Below are positions 11,801 through 22,063 of a DNA stretch of 64,000 bases, piece after piece; positions within the stretch are counted from its first letter, which is position 1, and the number at the start of each line of letters is the position of its first letter. The stretch comes from Rhynchonema sp. JSB1_4 (Eukaryota > Nematoda > Chromadorea > Monhysterida > Xyalidae): the NCBI GenBank assembly GCA_030248065.1, contig JASAMV010008599.1, positions 31,598 through 95,597 on the forward strand, in the 5' to 3' direction. The notes under the pieces were generated by a model. That model saw only the letters and a list, made by a program, of their open reading frames with translations. It did no database searches and was not told the origin of the DNA. The translations under genes were made by a program, and so were the position numbers.

Positions 11801-14800
11801 GCTGCTCTGAGCGGTACATGCGCCAACACAACAGCAACAGTGACAGATGACCGAGAAATCGTCGGCGGTATCACTAAATCCGGTGACGCCTTAATCGCTG
11901 GCATTGAACGTCCACCATCAACGCCGACCAGCGGCAGCACGATTGTTGCCGGAGTGACACGAGACAATGTGGCTATTGTCGGTGCTATGGCAAAGGTTAG
12001 TTGATGACAAGTTTCATCCAGATAAGGGTGATTGAAGACAATATACTCCTGTCATCGTTTCGTACTTTCCAGAAAGAGCCAAAGCAAGCAGCTGACGACG
12101 CCTACAATATGTATTTGGCGACGTTGCCGAAATTCAAGGAATTGGTTACCGTGGCGCCAGCTGCTGCAGCGGTCGCGTCAAAAGAGCCGCCGTCATATTC
12201 GGCCTACTTGGCGATGCTACCGAAATTCAAGGGCGACGACGCGCAACAGCAGGCTCCCACAGCAGAGACCGTGGCCACCGTCGAGCGTCTGGCATCCTAC
12301 GATACCTACGTATCGCTGTTGCCACACTTCACCGCAGCAGCCAAAGTCCCAGCCGATAAACCGGCTGAGAATCAACCCATCAGCTACGACTCGTACTTGC
12401 AGTTGTTGCCTTCGTTCAAGTCAGATGCACCTGCGGCTGCACCACCCGCACCGCCCCAAGAAGCAACGAATCTCTATCAATCGTACTTGGCATGTCTTCC
12501 GGCATTCTCTAAGCCGACAGCTGCACCGCCAAAAACGGTAGGTGGACAAACAATCACAATACACCGAATCCTAGATCATGTGCTGTATGAATTGATTTCC
12601 CAACACTTTTTTGTGCTCATCTGCAGACATCGTCACCATCGACTGCACCCAAGTCCACAGAAGAAGTCTACAACATGTACCTGGCCACCCTTCCTAAATT
12701 CAAAGAAATGGCTGCCAACACTCCAGCGGCTACCCAAGCACCGACCGAGCCACCGTCATACCAAGCCTATTTGTCGATGCTGCCTTCGTTCAAGACACAG
12801 GATCCGAAGCTGCAGACACAGGAGAGTGTCGAGGCTGTAGAACGGCTGGCGTCCTATGACACGTATATGTCGCTCTTGCCGCATTTCACTGCCACAGCAA
12901 AAGCACCAGCAGAGAACCCGGGGGCCGCCGTCCAACCGATCAGTTACGATTCGTACTTACAGTTGCTGCCATCGTTCAAGTCAGATGCACCAGCTAAGGC
13001 ATCCGCTGCACCGCCACCAGAGGATGCAAGCGCGTATCTGTCATACATGGCCACTCTGCCAGCCGTGCCAAAAGCAGCCACAACAACCGCAGCTGTAAGT
13101 TTTGAACTGTTATGTTTGTGATGTACACAAATTGGTTTTACACACAGAAAGGAACACAATGTCGCTGCCACTTTAGGCTTCGTCGGCACCAGCGCCACCG
13201 CCTGAACAATCCTACAGCATGTACTTGGCAACGTTGCCCCACTTCAAAGCAGCGACTACCCAAATGGGACCCAGTGCACCGCAGTCGCAAGAGCCGCCAA
13301 CGTACGCGGCCTACCTGTCCATGTTGCCGACATTCAAGTCGAACGACCCAAAACAACAGCAGACAGCCGAAGCCATCGAGGAAGCTGAGCGCATGGCTTC
13401 CTACGACACCTACATGTCGTTGTTGCCCCACTTCTCTGTGGCTGCCAAGACACCGGCCCACGCCGCCAGCGCTGCCGCTGAGCCAATCAGCTACGACTCG
13501 TATCTGCAGTTGCTGCCATCATTCAAGTCAGGCGCCGCAGCTGCACCAGCCGAACCCCCACCAGAGGCGGCCAACTTGTACGCCGCATACCTGGCAACGC
13601 TCCCACAAACGCCCAAGTCGAAATCTGCGCGGACCCCGACCGATGACCGCGAGATTGTGAGTGCCGTCACTCATGACGGACATGCTCTGATCGGAGCAAT
13701 CACCCGTCCGCCACCGACACCAACAAGCGCTAACGAAGTGATCGGTTGCGTCACACGCGACAACGTGCCTGTCATTGATGCGTTGACTGGTGCACTTAGC
13801 ATGCACGCAGGTATCCAGTCGTCGAAACCGACTCCAGGTGGCAAGCAGACCAGTCAAACCACTGGCGGCGGAGCGACTCCCCCAACTGGCATCCCATCAG
13901 CTCCATCACCATCCAGTCCTTCCAAGCCTGGCTTTATACAAACAAAGGGCACAGCGGCAGCCAAAGGAGTCATACAACGGACCAGTGGATCACAGGAACA
14001 AGAGCCACCAAAGACGCCACCCATACTTACCACCACCAACATGATATCGTTGGAAAATCATGCCCCATCTGCATCCGAGCTAAAGGTGCCCGACATCCCA
14101 ACACCAACCAACACGCCAGAGCGAGTGTTAGAAGTGAGTTTTCCAGAGTTGCAGCATTTTAATTAGTGACATTATATCCATAACGCAAAACCTAAAACTT
14201 CTTCTAGGACTTCGACGATACCGAAGGTCGGCAAAAGCGTCAACAACAGCTTATCGATGCCGCAGCTGAAAAGGCACGTATGCTTGTCGAAGAAGGCAAA
14301 AGCGACGCGGCAGCCATCATTGCGGGTGGGAGAAATCAGAGCGAAAAACCAGTGCCGAAGACGACGATCATGATGGTTGGAAATACCAAAGAATCGGCTG
14401 CAAATGCCGATCAGTCATCCAACAGCACACTGGATGATGCCAAAAAGTACGCAGCAGGTATTGGTGCAGCTGGCGTGGCTGCAGGTGCAGGTCTGCTCGC
14501 TGGCGCAAAGGCGATGTCAGAAGATGCCAGTCAATCAGCGCAAAACAAAGCAGACGATGTCAAGAAAGGCGCTGCGAATCTGGCAGAAGATGCGAAGCAA
14601 TCAGCTGCTAACACCTACCAAGCGATCAGCAACAAAGCAGAAGAAGCAAGGCAGTTCGGTGATGGTCTGTTTGGCAGTGCAAAGGAAGCAGCTGCCGACG
14701 CCGGCCACACAGTCAAAAACCAAGCAGAAGCAACACACAAGCAAATTAAAGAAGCAATCGGCGACACGAGTAAGTCCGTTACAATCAAAGCCGAAGATTC

Positions 14801-15482
14801 CAAGAAATTCTTCGGTGGTGGCTTACTAAGCAGCACCAAGGGAGCATTGAGCGATGCCAGCCAAACGGTTGAATACCACACAGAAGAGACAAAGAAAATG
14901 GGCAACGGCGCGCTCACCGATGCGAGTGCTACGGTGAAAAGCACCAAAGATCAGGCGAAACAACTGGGCACTGAGCTGCTGAACGAAGGTAAACAGTCCA
15001 AGGATACTGTAGTGGCACAAGGCAAACGTGCCGTCGAAACGGTCAACCTGACCTTTGAACGCACGACCGGTGCTGCGCAGGACGAAGCCAAGAAACAAGT
15101 CGAGTCCGTCAATCTTCAGTTCGAAAAAGTCAACACACCGAAAACAGACGAGCCAAGCAAACCCGAAGAGATCGCCATGCAACCGCAGTCGCATGGCTGG
15201 GAGTCACCGGGCACCACGACCACGACAGTCAAGTTATCAGCCGGCGCCACGCACAACAACGGGTTGCCACCGTTCCCGGTCGACGAGGTTGTGGTCGACA
15301 CTGATCGATTCGGATCACAAGAGAATCGTCAATCGCGCACTTGGCCACGTCACGGCCGCATCGAGCCACCACCGGAGGACAGTCAGCGACGTGCCGCCAG
15401 CGAAGGACGAGAAGTGGTGCCAAAAATCAGCAACTTCAAGCGGCTCCGAGATCGCATTCGTCAATTTTGTACGATTTTGTGA
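8863..15482 (+). CDS. giant tandem-motif protein with LEA-like tail, unknown family
   Basis: I do not recognise this family. Thirteen exons (8863-8911, 9023-9163, 9225-9746, 9821-9940, 10140-10295, 10544-11131, 11275-11391, 11471-11560, 11688-11995, 12073-12537, 12627-13094, 13177-14133, 14208-15482) join in phase to 1,751 residues. The first part carries RTESSP(V/I)D and SPESE(I/M)P linkers, and twice the block ISPDL(D/E)LPFKA. Through most of exons 3-12 run 27 copies of Y-x-x-Y-L-x-x-(L/M/I)-P-x-F, such as SYDSYLQLLPSF. A Gly/Val/Ile-rich module (TDDREIV..., GVTRDNVAIVGA) occurs twice. Exon 13 (425 residues) is Ala/Lys/Glu/Asp-rich, with repeating amphipathic steps such as NKADDVKKGAANLAEDAKQS, resembling group-3 LEA proteins. 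No signal peptide or clear transmembrane helix is seen. AATAAA follows at 15528. A scaffold or stress-protective role is possible but unproven. Confidence 0.85.
12073..13620 (+). repeat. triplicated five-motif coding block
   Basis: Exon 12073-12537 (155 codons), exon 12627-13094 (156 codons) and the first part of exon 13177-14133 each encode the same five motifs in the same order: NMYLATLPKF (SMYLATLPHF in the third), AYLAMLPKF-like, DTYVSLLPHF-like, DSYLQLLPSF, then a more variable fifth. The introns between them are phase 0. This is a tandem exon duplication. Confidence 0.85.
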
Positions 15483-15527
15483 AATGCCTTGTTCTGCATT
15501 GTAAGTTATTTCTGCTTTGTTATCTAT

Positions 15528-15533
15528 AATAAA
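15528..15533 (+). terminator. polyadenylation signal of the repeat-protein gene
   Basis: A canonical AATAAA lies 46 bases after the stop codon. Confidence 0.6.
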
Positions 15534-16292
15534 TGCACAACTTTTGTTTGCTCTCCTATAAGCTGGGCTAGACGTAGAATAGCGATTGAAGCATCGAATT
15601 TTTGTGCCATTATTATGAACATAACAAGGTGCAAGTCAGATCTGAGTTAACCGACGTAGCGCATACCACATTGTATCAATAGAAGTGTAGATAAAGGTCT
15701 GTTCATTAAACATTTTCTTTCTTACTTCTAACTTTTCTTTATGGTCCTTTTCTGTGTGAACCTGTCCAAGTTCGAATCGAACTAAAGCTAGTTAATCCTG
15801 TACTGAATCTTACTGGTGCTAAAATTATACAGTGTGGTGCTACAATGCGTGCGATTACTGAGAAAAATAATTCTTTTCTGCGCCCAACGTTTGGTAAAAT
15901 TCTGAATTCACAATATTATAGTCTTGAATTTGACTTGTTACAGGTTTATAGTTTTGTATTTGATCTGTTCAGCTGTGTAGTTTTCGAACAATGAGTGCTT
16001 CTGTTATTCAAATTGAGTGTGAAAAAGCAAGACTAATGAAATTCTGTTGCACAAGTGATTTTGATGATAATCTACTGAAGGAAACAAAGCGAGGTTTCAT
16101 GCAATTTGTGACCTAATAACGAACCCCAAAACGTTACGCATGTCTTCGAAACCGGACACACCGTTGCACTGTGGGTAAAAAATTCACCACACCGAGGCAG
16201 TGCATGGAACTAGTTTTGGTTATTATTAAGCTTGATTTTTGAAAACGAGTTGTCAAACTAGGCACAGCCAAACTCAATAAACAACTTTCGAC
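15534..16292. other. intergenic, nothing recognised
   Basis: AT-rich sequence between two convergent genes. No exon, RNA gene or repeat end could be supported. Confidence 0.5.
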
Positions 16293-17416
16293 TTACTGCA
16301 GCGCCCGAGCAAGTTGTATGTAGCCGCACAGGCCGACGAAGCAATTGACACTGCACAAATAGTAGTTCTTCGGCACAATCACCAGGCAATAACGCGCCCA
16401 GATGGTGCCTGAAAGGCAAAGGAGGAGATCTTAGCAGTGGAAAACAACCACTTTCATGATGTATTATAGCACAGCAAACTGTACCGGTGGCTGCCAACGC
16501 GGTCGATTGTGACACGCTCAGCTTATCGGCCGGACGCATCATGTCGGCGATGCCAGCAATCACCAGACTCTGCAACACGGAATGAAGCGCTCAGCTGATG
16601 CAATAATGTAACAGCAGTGAGTTTTGCTCGTTTCGTATAATAGATACGTATTTTAGACTTCAATGATTTCAATTCATAAATTTGACACTATTTGTCGGTA
16701 CAATGCAACGCTTTGATATTTAACCATATCCAAGGACCGTTCTTTATCACCGTTTGACCTTTTCTGCTGCATATTTGGTTCCAACTGATATATTGCACAT
16801 GTTGAAAAGGCGCCTGTATATCTGTGATACACTGCAAAAAAATGTTGCCTTCTATCAGTTGAAGAATTTGGTACTGTGTGTGACTACATGGTAACTAAAG
16901 TTTTTTATGTCTATCCCAAAGCCAGCTATGTATGTCTACCTTGTACGGACATCAACCAAAGTGTTAATTTCAGTGCTAAAATGGCCACTTTATGGTCCAA
17001 AATGGTCAAATTTTCTCATAGTTTTACCAGCGTGCAAAAAATTACCCTTTTAAGACCTATTTTAGCATAATTTCACCTATTTTTACAATCCTAATTTGGA
17101 CTTCTGGACCAATACCCCCGAAATCGGTGTACCCGGCCAGCTACCTGTCTGCCGAGCTAGACCCCTTCTGCTATTGATAATCTATGTATGTCTACCACCC
17201 GGACCAACTGCATCACTGGTCCCGCTCCGGCCTCAGAAAAGAGATATAACAAACCCATTTGATTGTCGGTGCCCAAAAGAAGACGGTTTTCGGTCCGGCA
17301 GCATGTTCCCAAGCGGGATGCAATCTGGCGGGCAGCCATGGCAGCACTAGCTTGTCGGCTGTGCGACAAAGTGACCGATACAATGCCGTTGTCATGCCTG
17401 CATTTGGACCAAACAT
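16293..17416 (-). CDS. MPC2: mitochondrial pyruvate carrier subunit 2
   Basis: MPC2 pairs with MPC1 in the inner mitochondrial membrane to import pyruvate. Exons 17255-17416, 16485-16569 and 16293-16408 join in phase (0, then 1) to 120 residues; the human protein has 127. Family text is plain: AGPKTVFFWAPTIKW, then SLVIAGIADMMRPADKLS, then TIWARYCLVIVPKNYY and NCFVGLCGYIQLARAL. Start choice: the first ATG of the open exon; a second in-frame ATG lies seven codons later. The stop TAA sits inside CAGTAAGT, a good splice-donor consensus at 16297, so a further exon cannot be excluded, although the length fits the family. Intron 1 contains a degenerate G-family MITE. Confidence 0.88.
16962..17218. 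mobile_element. degenerate G-family MITE in MPC2 intron 1
   Basis: Core text matching the G family (TTTTAGCATAATTTC, then CTGGACCAATACCCCC) ends at CCAACTGCATCACTG, one mismatch from the G end. The left end is not preserved. Confidence 0.5.
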
Positions 17417-17682
17417 TCATGAGGAAACATTTTCTGACATAAAGACAACTAAATGGCGCGTAAGCACCGCGTGGGTTGAAAAGCTGCTGCCCATGGTGAT
17501 TTAAAAGAACGATTGAACCTCACAAGTTGCTACCGACTTTTATTCTGTGACTGACAATCAACAAAACAAAACAAGATATAACGCAACACAGGTGTTGATA
17601 ACGAAACAGTAAGATGCGTATGGAATGTGTACAAGAAACACAATTCAACAGCGCAGGGAAGAATGCGTTTCAAAGACACAAA

Positions 17683-20600
17683 CTAGCGCGGGATCGGCAT
17701 TTTATCGATCATCTCGTGCATCTCCTTGTACAAATCCTGGTAATCGTCATGCGGCCGGATCAACACCATAATAGACGGTCGGCGGTGACCTAAAAGGAGT
17801 GTATAGCAGTGTTTTATTTAGCAATTTTTATAATAATAGAGTAGTCTAAAGACACACAGAATAAAAAGCGATAAAATGATTCTTGAAAAATCGTTATCAA
17901 AATAATCACAACAGTACCTGAAGCCAAACCCAAATCGTGTTTACTTGGCGTGTAGCAGTAAGGCAGACCGGCTTCTTCACAAATACCAGCGATGTGCGCG
18001 TAAATGTCGACTGGCGTAACGTCGCCTGAAATTACGGACAACTATTTTTTATAGTCCACCGCGGACCGCGCAATGAGTGAAAAATAATTCAAACACGCAA
18101 AAGTTGACGCAAGCTTTAGATGCAAACCTGCGAGGATAACAATGCCCTTCTCCTGCTTCCTGAGCGCGCGTTGCACATCGACAATGCCCTGACGCAACTG
18201 GTACTTGATCTTGGAGGATTTTCTGATCAACTTGTAGATCTTTTTTGCCTGTTTTCGACTGGCCAAGGGCTGCAAATGTGAATGTTATGTTCGGGGAACA
18301 TTTACCGTGAAACACACAAGAAAGCAGTGCAGTGGCAGGCCAAGTGGTGCAGGGTACCCTGGGGGCTGAATCTGGAGGGTTAGCACTAGCAGGGTACCGC
18401 CTGCCCAGAGTGGTGCAGGCTGCAGGGTAACCCCCTAAAGCTGACAAAAGGGCGTTTTTGCATGCAATTTTGCTGCAAAAATGGGCAAAAAGGCTGTTTT
18501 TGTAATTTTGGCGTGAAATTGGCCGAAAAAAGACCTTTTGACACGTGTTTTCGCGCGTGGCGCGCGATGTTTGGTAAGCCGGAGGTCGAAAAACCCCCAC
18601 ACTTACAAATATAATGGTGCATGGCTAGGGCACCATTTGGGCGGGCTCATCTATCTGTCGTCAACAACTTCTGAAGGTGAGGACTATCTATCGTCAAGAG
18701 CAATGGGCACCAAAAGGATATTTTTGACTCAAAATATGTATTTTTTATCCCAAATAGGCAAAAAATCGTGCGCTACGCGCGAATTTAGTACATAGCATTA
18801 TTATTTAGTTCGTGCAGTGCACATAGATTCTCTGTGCTGTGCTTTTTGTGTACCCCACCGTCCAGTGTTGGAGGTGGGGGGTGGGGGTACCCCAGTACAG
18901 TAGGTTTCCCCCTCGCCTGGTACAGTAGCTATCCCCCCGATGTTTGGCATGGTACAGTAGGTATCCCCACCCCCGATTTTTACCCCGGTACAGTAGGTAT
19001 CCTCCGATTTTGCCCCAAAAGTGCCAATTTTTGACCAAAATTAGTGCAAAATCAGTGGTTTTAACTCAAGTTACCCAAAATTCGAAATACAACGTTTCAC
19101 ACGATTCCACACACAAAAAAAACATTAAAATTTTTCACCCAAAAACCTAACCCCGCCAACCCCCTCTAGGGAGTGTAGTTCCAGGGGGAGGAGGACCCCC
19201 CTAAGATACACTAATTTCTCCGACCAAGGTACACTAGTACACTAATGTCCTCTCCGGGTACACTAACTTCCCAAATTTTTGCCTAAGATAGGCATTTTTA
19301 GCCCTAAAATGGGCAATTTTTAGGCAAAAATGTGTGATTTTAGGTCAATGTTGTCAAAAGTTGCCAAAATACCCTTTCTTGAAGACTTTTTTCCCAAAAG
19401 GGGCAAAAATGGGTCAAATTTTCAACCTCAAAAGGTGACTTTTTCCTGAATTTGGGTCTTCCCCCCAGGGAGGTGCACTAATTTCCCCGCCGGACCAGGA
19501 ACTACAGTGCCTCTAGGCAGTGCAGTGGCAGGCAAATGGTTGCAAGGTACCGTTGGGGGGATGGATCCAGATGGTTGCAACGTACCCCCCTACCCAGCCT
19601 CCGGAAGGTTGCAAGGTACCCCTGAGGTCCGAAAAAAGGGTGTTTTTGCATGCATTATACTGCAAATTTGGCCCAAAAATTGGTACTTTTTTGCATTTTG
19701 GCCGAAAATTTGCCTAAAATACCTATTATATGGAGGTTTGCGCACGGAGCGCGCGATTTTTGGGGTTTTGAGGTCGAAAAACACCCATTTTGGCTATAAA
19801 ACCACAAATTGATGGTTGCAAGGTGCCCTCCGGGGCGGTTGCAAGGCCCAAGGGGTGGTTGCAAGGTACCTACTCCTTAGGGGGGAATCCCCCCATCCCC
19901 CCGCCACTACACTGCCTCTAGGTACCAACCTCCCAGGCCATCGCCTGTGGTACGGGTGGGGTAGAAAATCCCGAAAAAAAAATCCCGAAAAAAAATCCCG
20001 AAAGAAAAATCCCGAAAAATAAAAATCCCGAAAAAAAATCCCGAAAAGCAAAAATCCCGAAAAATGAAATTGAGGAAAAATACAAAGTTTAAGGTGCAGA
20101 AAGGGGTATTCATGTAGTTGGAGTCCATAATTTGGGCAATGGATCAGTTGGGGCTCAAGATATTGAAATTCTCGTTCGGTCATGTCTTCCTGGCTGGCAG
20201 CCTAAGCCTAAGCCTAACCCTGAACGAAGGCCTGGACGTTGTATTTTTGTGGATAGTTCCTTTACGTGGACAGGTCTTCCTATCTGGCAGCCTAAGCCTA
20301 AGCCTAAAAGAAACCCTGAGCATGTGTGTTTTTATTGATGTTTCCTTCGTATGAACAGGTCTTCCTGGCTGGCAGCCTAAGCCTAAGCCTAATCCTGAAT
20401 GCAAGCCTGAGCACCAACTACATGAATGCCAACTTCTGACAAAAAAATTTGGTCCATTTCTACACCTTTTTATTTTTCGGGATTTTTTCGGGATTTTTGC
20501 TTTTCGGGATTTTTTTTTCGGGGTTTTTCCTTTCGGGATTTTTTTCGGGATTTTTTTTTCGGGATTTTCGACGGCCACCTCTGGTACAGTGGGTATCCCC

Positions 20601-20993
20601 TCTCTGAGCCCGGTACAGTAGGTATCCCCCTCCAGAGTGGGTACTTTCAACACTGCCATCATCAATCTTCCGGGTCCCTTCCCTCCCACCTCCCACCCAC
20701 CCAATCCATCTGCCTTCGGGTCGGGTGGCTTCACAAAACTTTATAGATGGGACATGGGAGTACCTGAGCAATCGCATTGACGTTTGTGCAAAGTCCATCA
20801 TATTCATCTTTTTCAGTTGTCGGCTCTGGCAGCGGTTGCTTCTTCGCGCCACCCTCCTATGAATAAAATAAAGAAATATTTCCACAACAATTTCAAATTA
20901 TTTAGATGTCTTTCATCAAACCTGTGGCATTTCTTCATCGCTTTTTTCTTCATCGGGCTCCAACTTCAGTTTCTTCTCTTTGTGCTTGCCCAT
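17683..20993 (-). CDS. NHP2: NHP2, H/ACA snoRNP core protein
   Basis: NHP2 is an L7Ae-family RNA-binding protein of the H/ACA snoRNP (rRNA pseudouridylation, telomerase RNA). Exons 20922-20993, 20764-20856, 18128-18269, 17918-18025 and 17683-17789 join in phase to 173 residues. The N-terminus is Lys/Glu-rich (MGKHKEKKLKLEPDEEKSDE). The L7Ae domain begins about residue 52 with NAIAQPLASRKQAKKIYK and includes GIVDVQRALRKQEKGIVILAG, GDVTPVDIYAHIAGICEEAG, YTPSKHDLGLASG and SIMVLIRPHDDY, matching NHP2 rather than ribosomal L7Ae or 15.5K. Intron 2 is 2.5 kb because of nested MITEs. A reverse-strand AATAAA lies at 17539-17544. Confidence 0.93.
18297..18622. mobile_element. degenerate E-like MITE in NHP2 intron 2
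   Basis: It starts with GCAGTGCAGTGGCAGG, has GGTGCAGGGTACC-type repeats in place of GGTTGCAAGGTACC, and an E-like core with the palindrome CGCGCGTGGCGCGCG. No target-site duplication was identified. Confidence 0.5.
18634..18795. mobile_element. F-family MITE remnant
   Basis: Contains ATCTATC(T)GTCAACA-type repeats and the F core (CCCAAATAGGCAAAAAATCG, then GCGCTACGCGCG). Both termini are missing. Confidence 0.5.
19171..19509. mobile_element. D-family MITE (D2)
   Basis: Inverted ends (C/G)AGTGTAGTTCC are flanked by CCTCTAGG on both sides. The subterminal repeat is AGGTACACTAATTTCC, a variant of the motif in D1, around the usual D core. Confidence 0.75.
19518..19914. mobile_element. E-family MITE (E2)
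   Basis: Inverted ends CAGTG(C/T)AGTGGC are flanked by CCTCTAGG on both sides; the left octamer is shared with the right flank of D2. The core matches E1 in reverse orientation, including a CGCGC-type palindrome (GCGCACGGAGCGCGCG). Confidence 0.78.
19966..20570. mobile_element. J-family foldback element with tandem core
   Basis: Both ends are arrays of AATCCCGAAAA in opposite orientation, about 100 bp each. Between them are three tandem copies of a 75-85 bp unit (GGTCTTCCTGGCTGGCAGCC, then CTAAGCCTAAGCCTAA). No clear target-site duplication was found, so the limits are approximate. Confidence 0.55.
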
Positions 20994-21398
20994 TTTATTA
21001 TTTTATTTCCAGAAACGTTGAGCGATAGCAGCAAGCATGTCACCCACTCACTGAAAAAAATGTAAAATTTAGATTTTCACCTCGTGGTCTCTCCCACGCA
21101 GCGTTGCTAAGCTTGCCTTGCATAATCAGGCATCCCGTGCATTTTTGCATGTTATAGAAAATACACTACAGGGTTCTCTCGCACGTTATAACTGCACGTT
21201 GCCAGTGCGCTGGCAGTTTGCAGTCAAAATAAAGGAGTTAACTGTGTTTTTCGGGGAGCCTTTTTCAGTTTTTTGGAATCAAGCCTGTTCTGGTCGTTTG
21301 AAGACGCATTCAAGCTTCTTTGAACTAAAACAAATCCATTTAAATTTTTAGGAAGTCTCCCTAGTTTTATATGCAACGTTAACCCCGACACCGAGATC

Positions 21399-21481
21399 AG
21401 CACGGTGGCCGAGTGGTTAAGGCGTTGGACTTAAGTTCCAATGGGCGTAAGTCCGCGTGGGTTCGAACCCCACCCGTGCTA
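21399..21481 (+). tRNA. tRNA-Leu(UAA)
   Basis: A class II tRNA fold. The acceptor stem AGCACGG pairs with CCGTGCT. The D arm is GCCGAGTGGTTAAGGC (A box). The anticodon stem TTGGA/TCCAA encloses the loop CTTAAGT with anticodon TAA. A long variable arm follows, then the T arm GTGGGTTCGAACCCCAC (B box) and discriminator A. There is no intron and no encoded CCA. TTTT at 21485 is the likely RNA polymerase III terminator. Confidence 0.95.
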
Positions 21482-22063
21482 ACAGTTTTCCTCAGTTTTA
21501 CTCTTTTTCATGGTTTATTCGACGGCAACCGCAATTCTGCGACCAAAACGTCCAGAAATATTTTGCACCCGTAGTACATGAATATGTACATCATCACGTC
21601 ACCCGGTGCCAGTGTTCCTGCGGATGGCTGACGAACATTTCAACAACAGTAACAACTTCCGGAACCGGAAGCTGCATGTTCATGAAACCGTGTTATTTGC
21701 AAAAGCATTACCGCTTTCAATACCTAATTTTATTCTTGTCTTCAAATCAACAACAACAAATAACAAACGGGCCAGAACATCGCCCATCAACGATAGTAGC
21801 ACTATTATTATTCGTTTCTTCATCACCAAAACATCATGCCGTTCATTTCGAATTCTTAAAACAAACCGCTGAGAGTAAAGGCAATATGATAACCTGTGTT
21901 TCACAATAAATCATGTGTGGATCCAAAAACTGACAACTGACAAGCTAAAGGACAAAATAGAAAAAGGTGAGCGAAGCTGCAGCTAAACGCGTGCTAAATA
22001 AGTTGATAAAAACACGAAAATCGGGAGAAGCGGAGAACAACAAAGGGTACAGGTAGAAATTTT
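21482..22063. other. intergenic, nothing recognised
   Basis: Separates the tRNA gene from the 3' end of NOLC1. Short open frames here have no supporting features. Confidence 0.5.

Larger units (their letters stand above)
18863..20655. mobile_element. C-family hAT-like MITE carrying D, E and J insertions (C1)
   Basis: The terminal inverted repeat is CAGTGTTGGAGGT; the right end is diverged (TTTCAACACTG). The flanking octamers CCACCGTC and CCATCATC agree at 6 of 8. The subterminal repeat GGTACAGTAGGTATCCCC occurs near both ends. Three other elements are inserted near its middle, expanding NHP2 intron 2. Confidence 0.65.

Noticed and set aside
12032..13660. Alternative-frame proteins rich in Arg/His/Cys over the motif gene
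   Set aside because: They are shadows of the repeat-coding exons and are explained by the repeated codons in the true frame.
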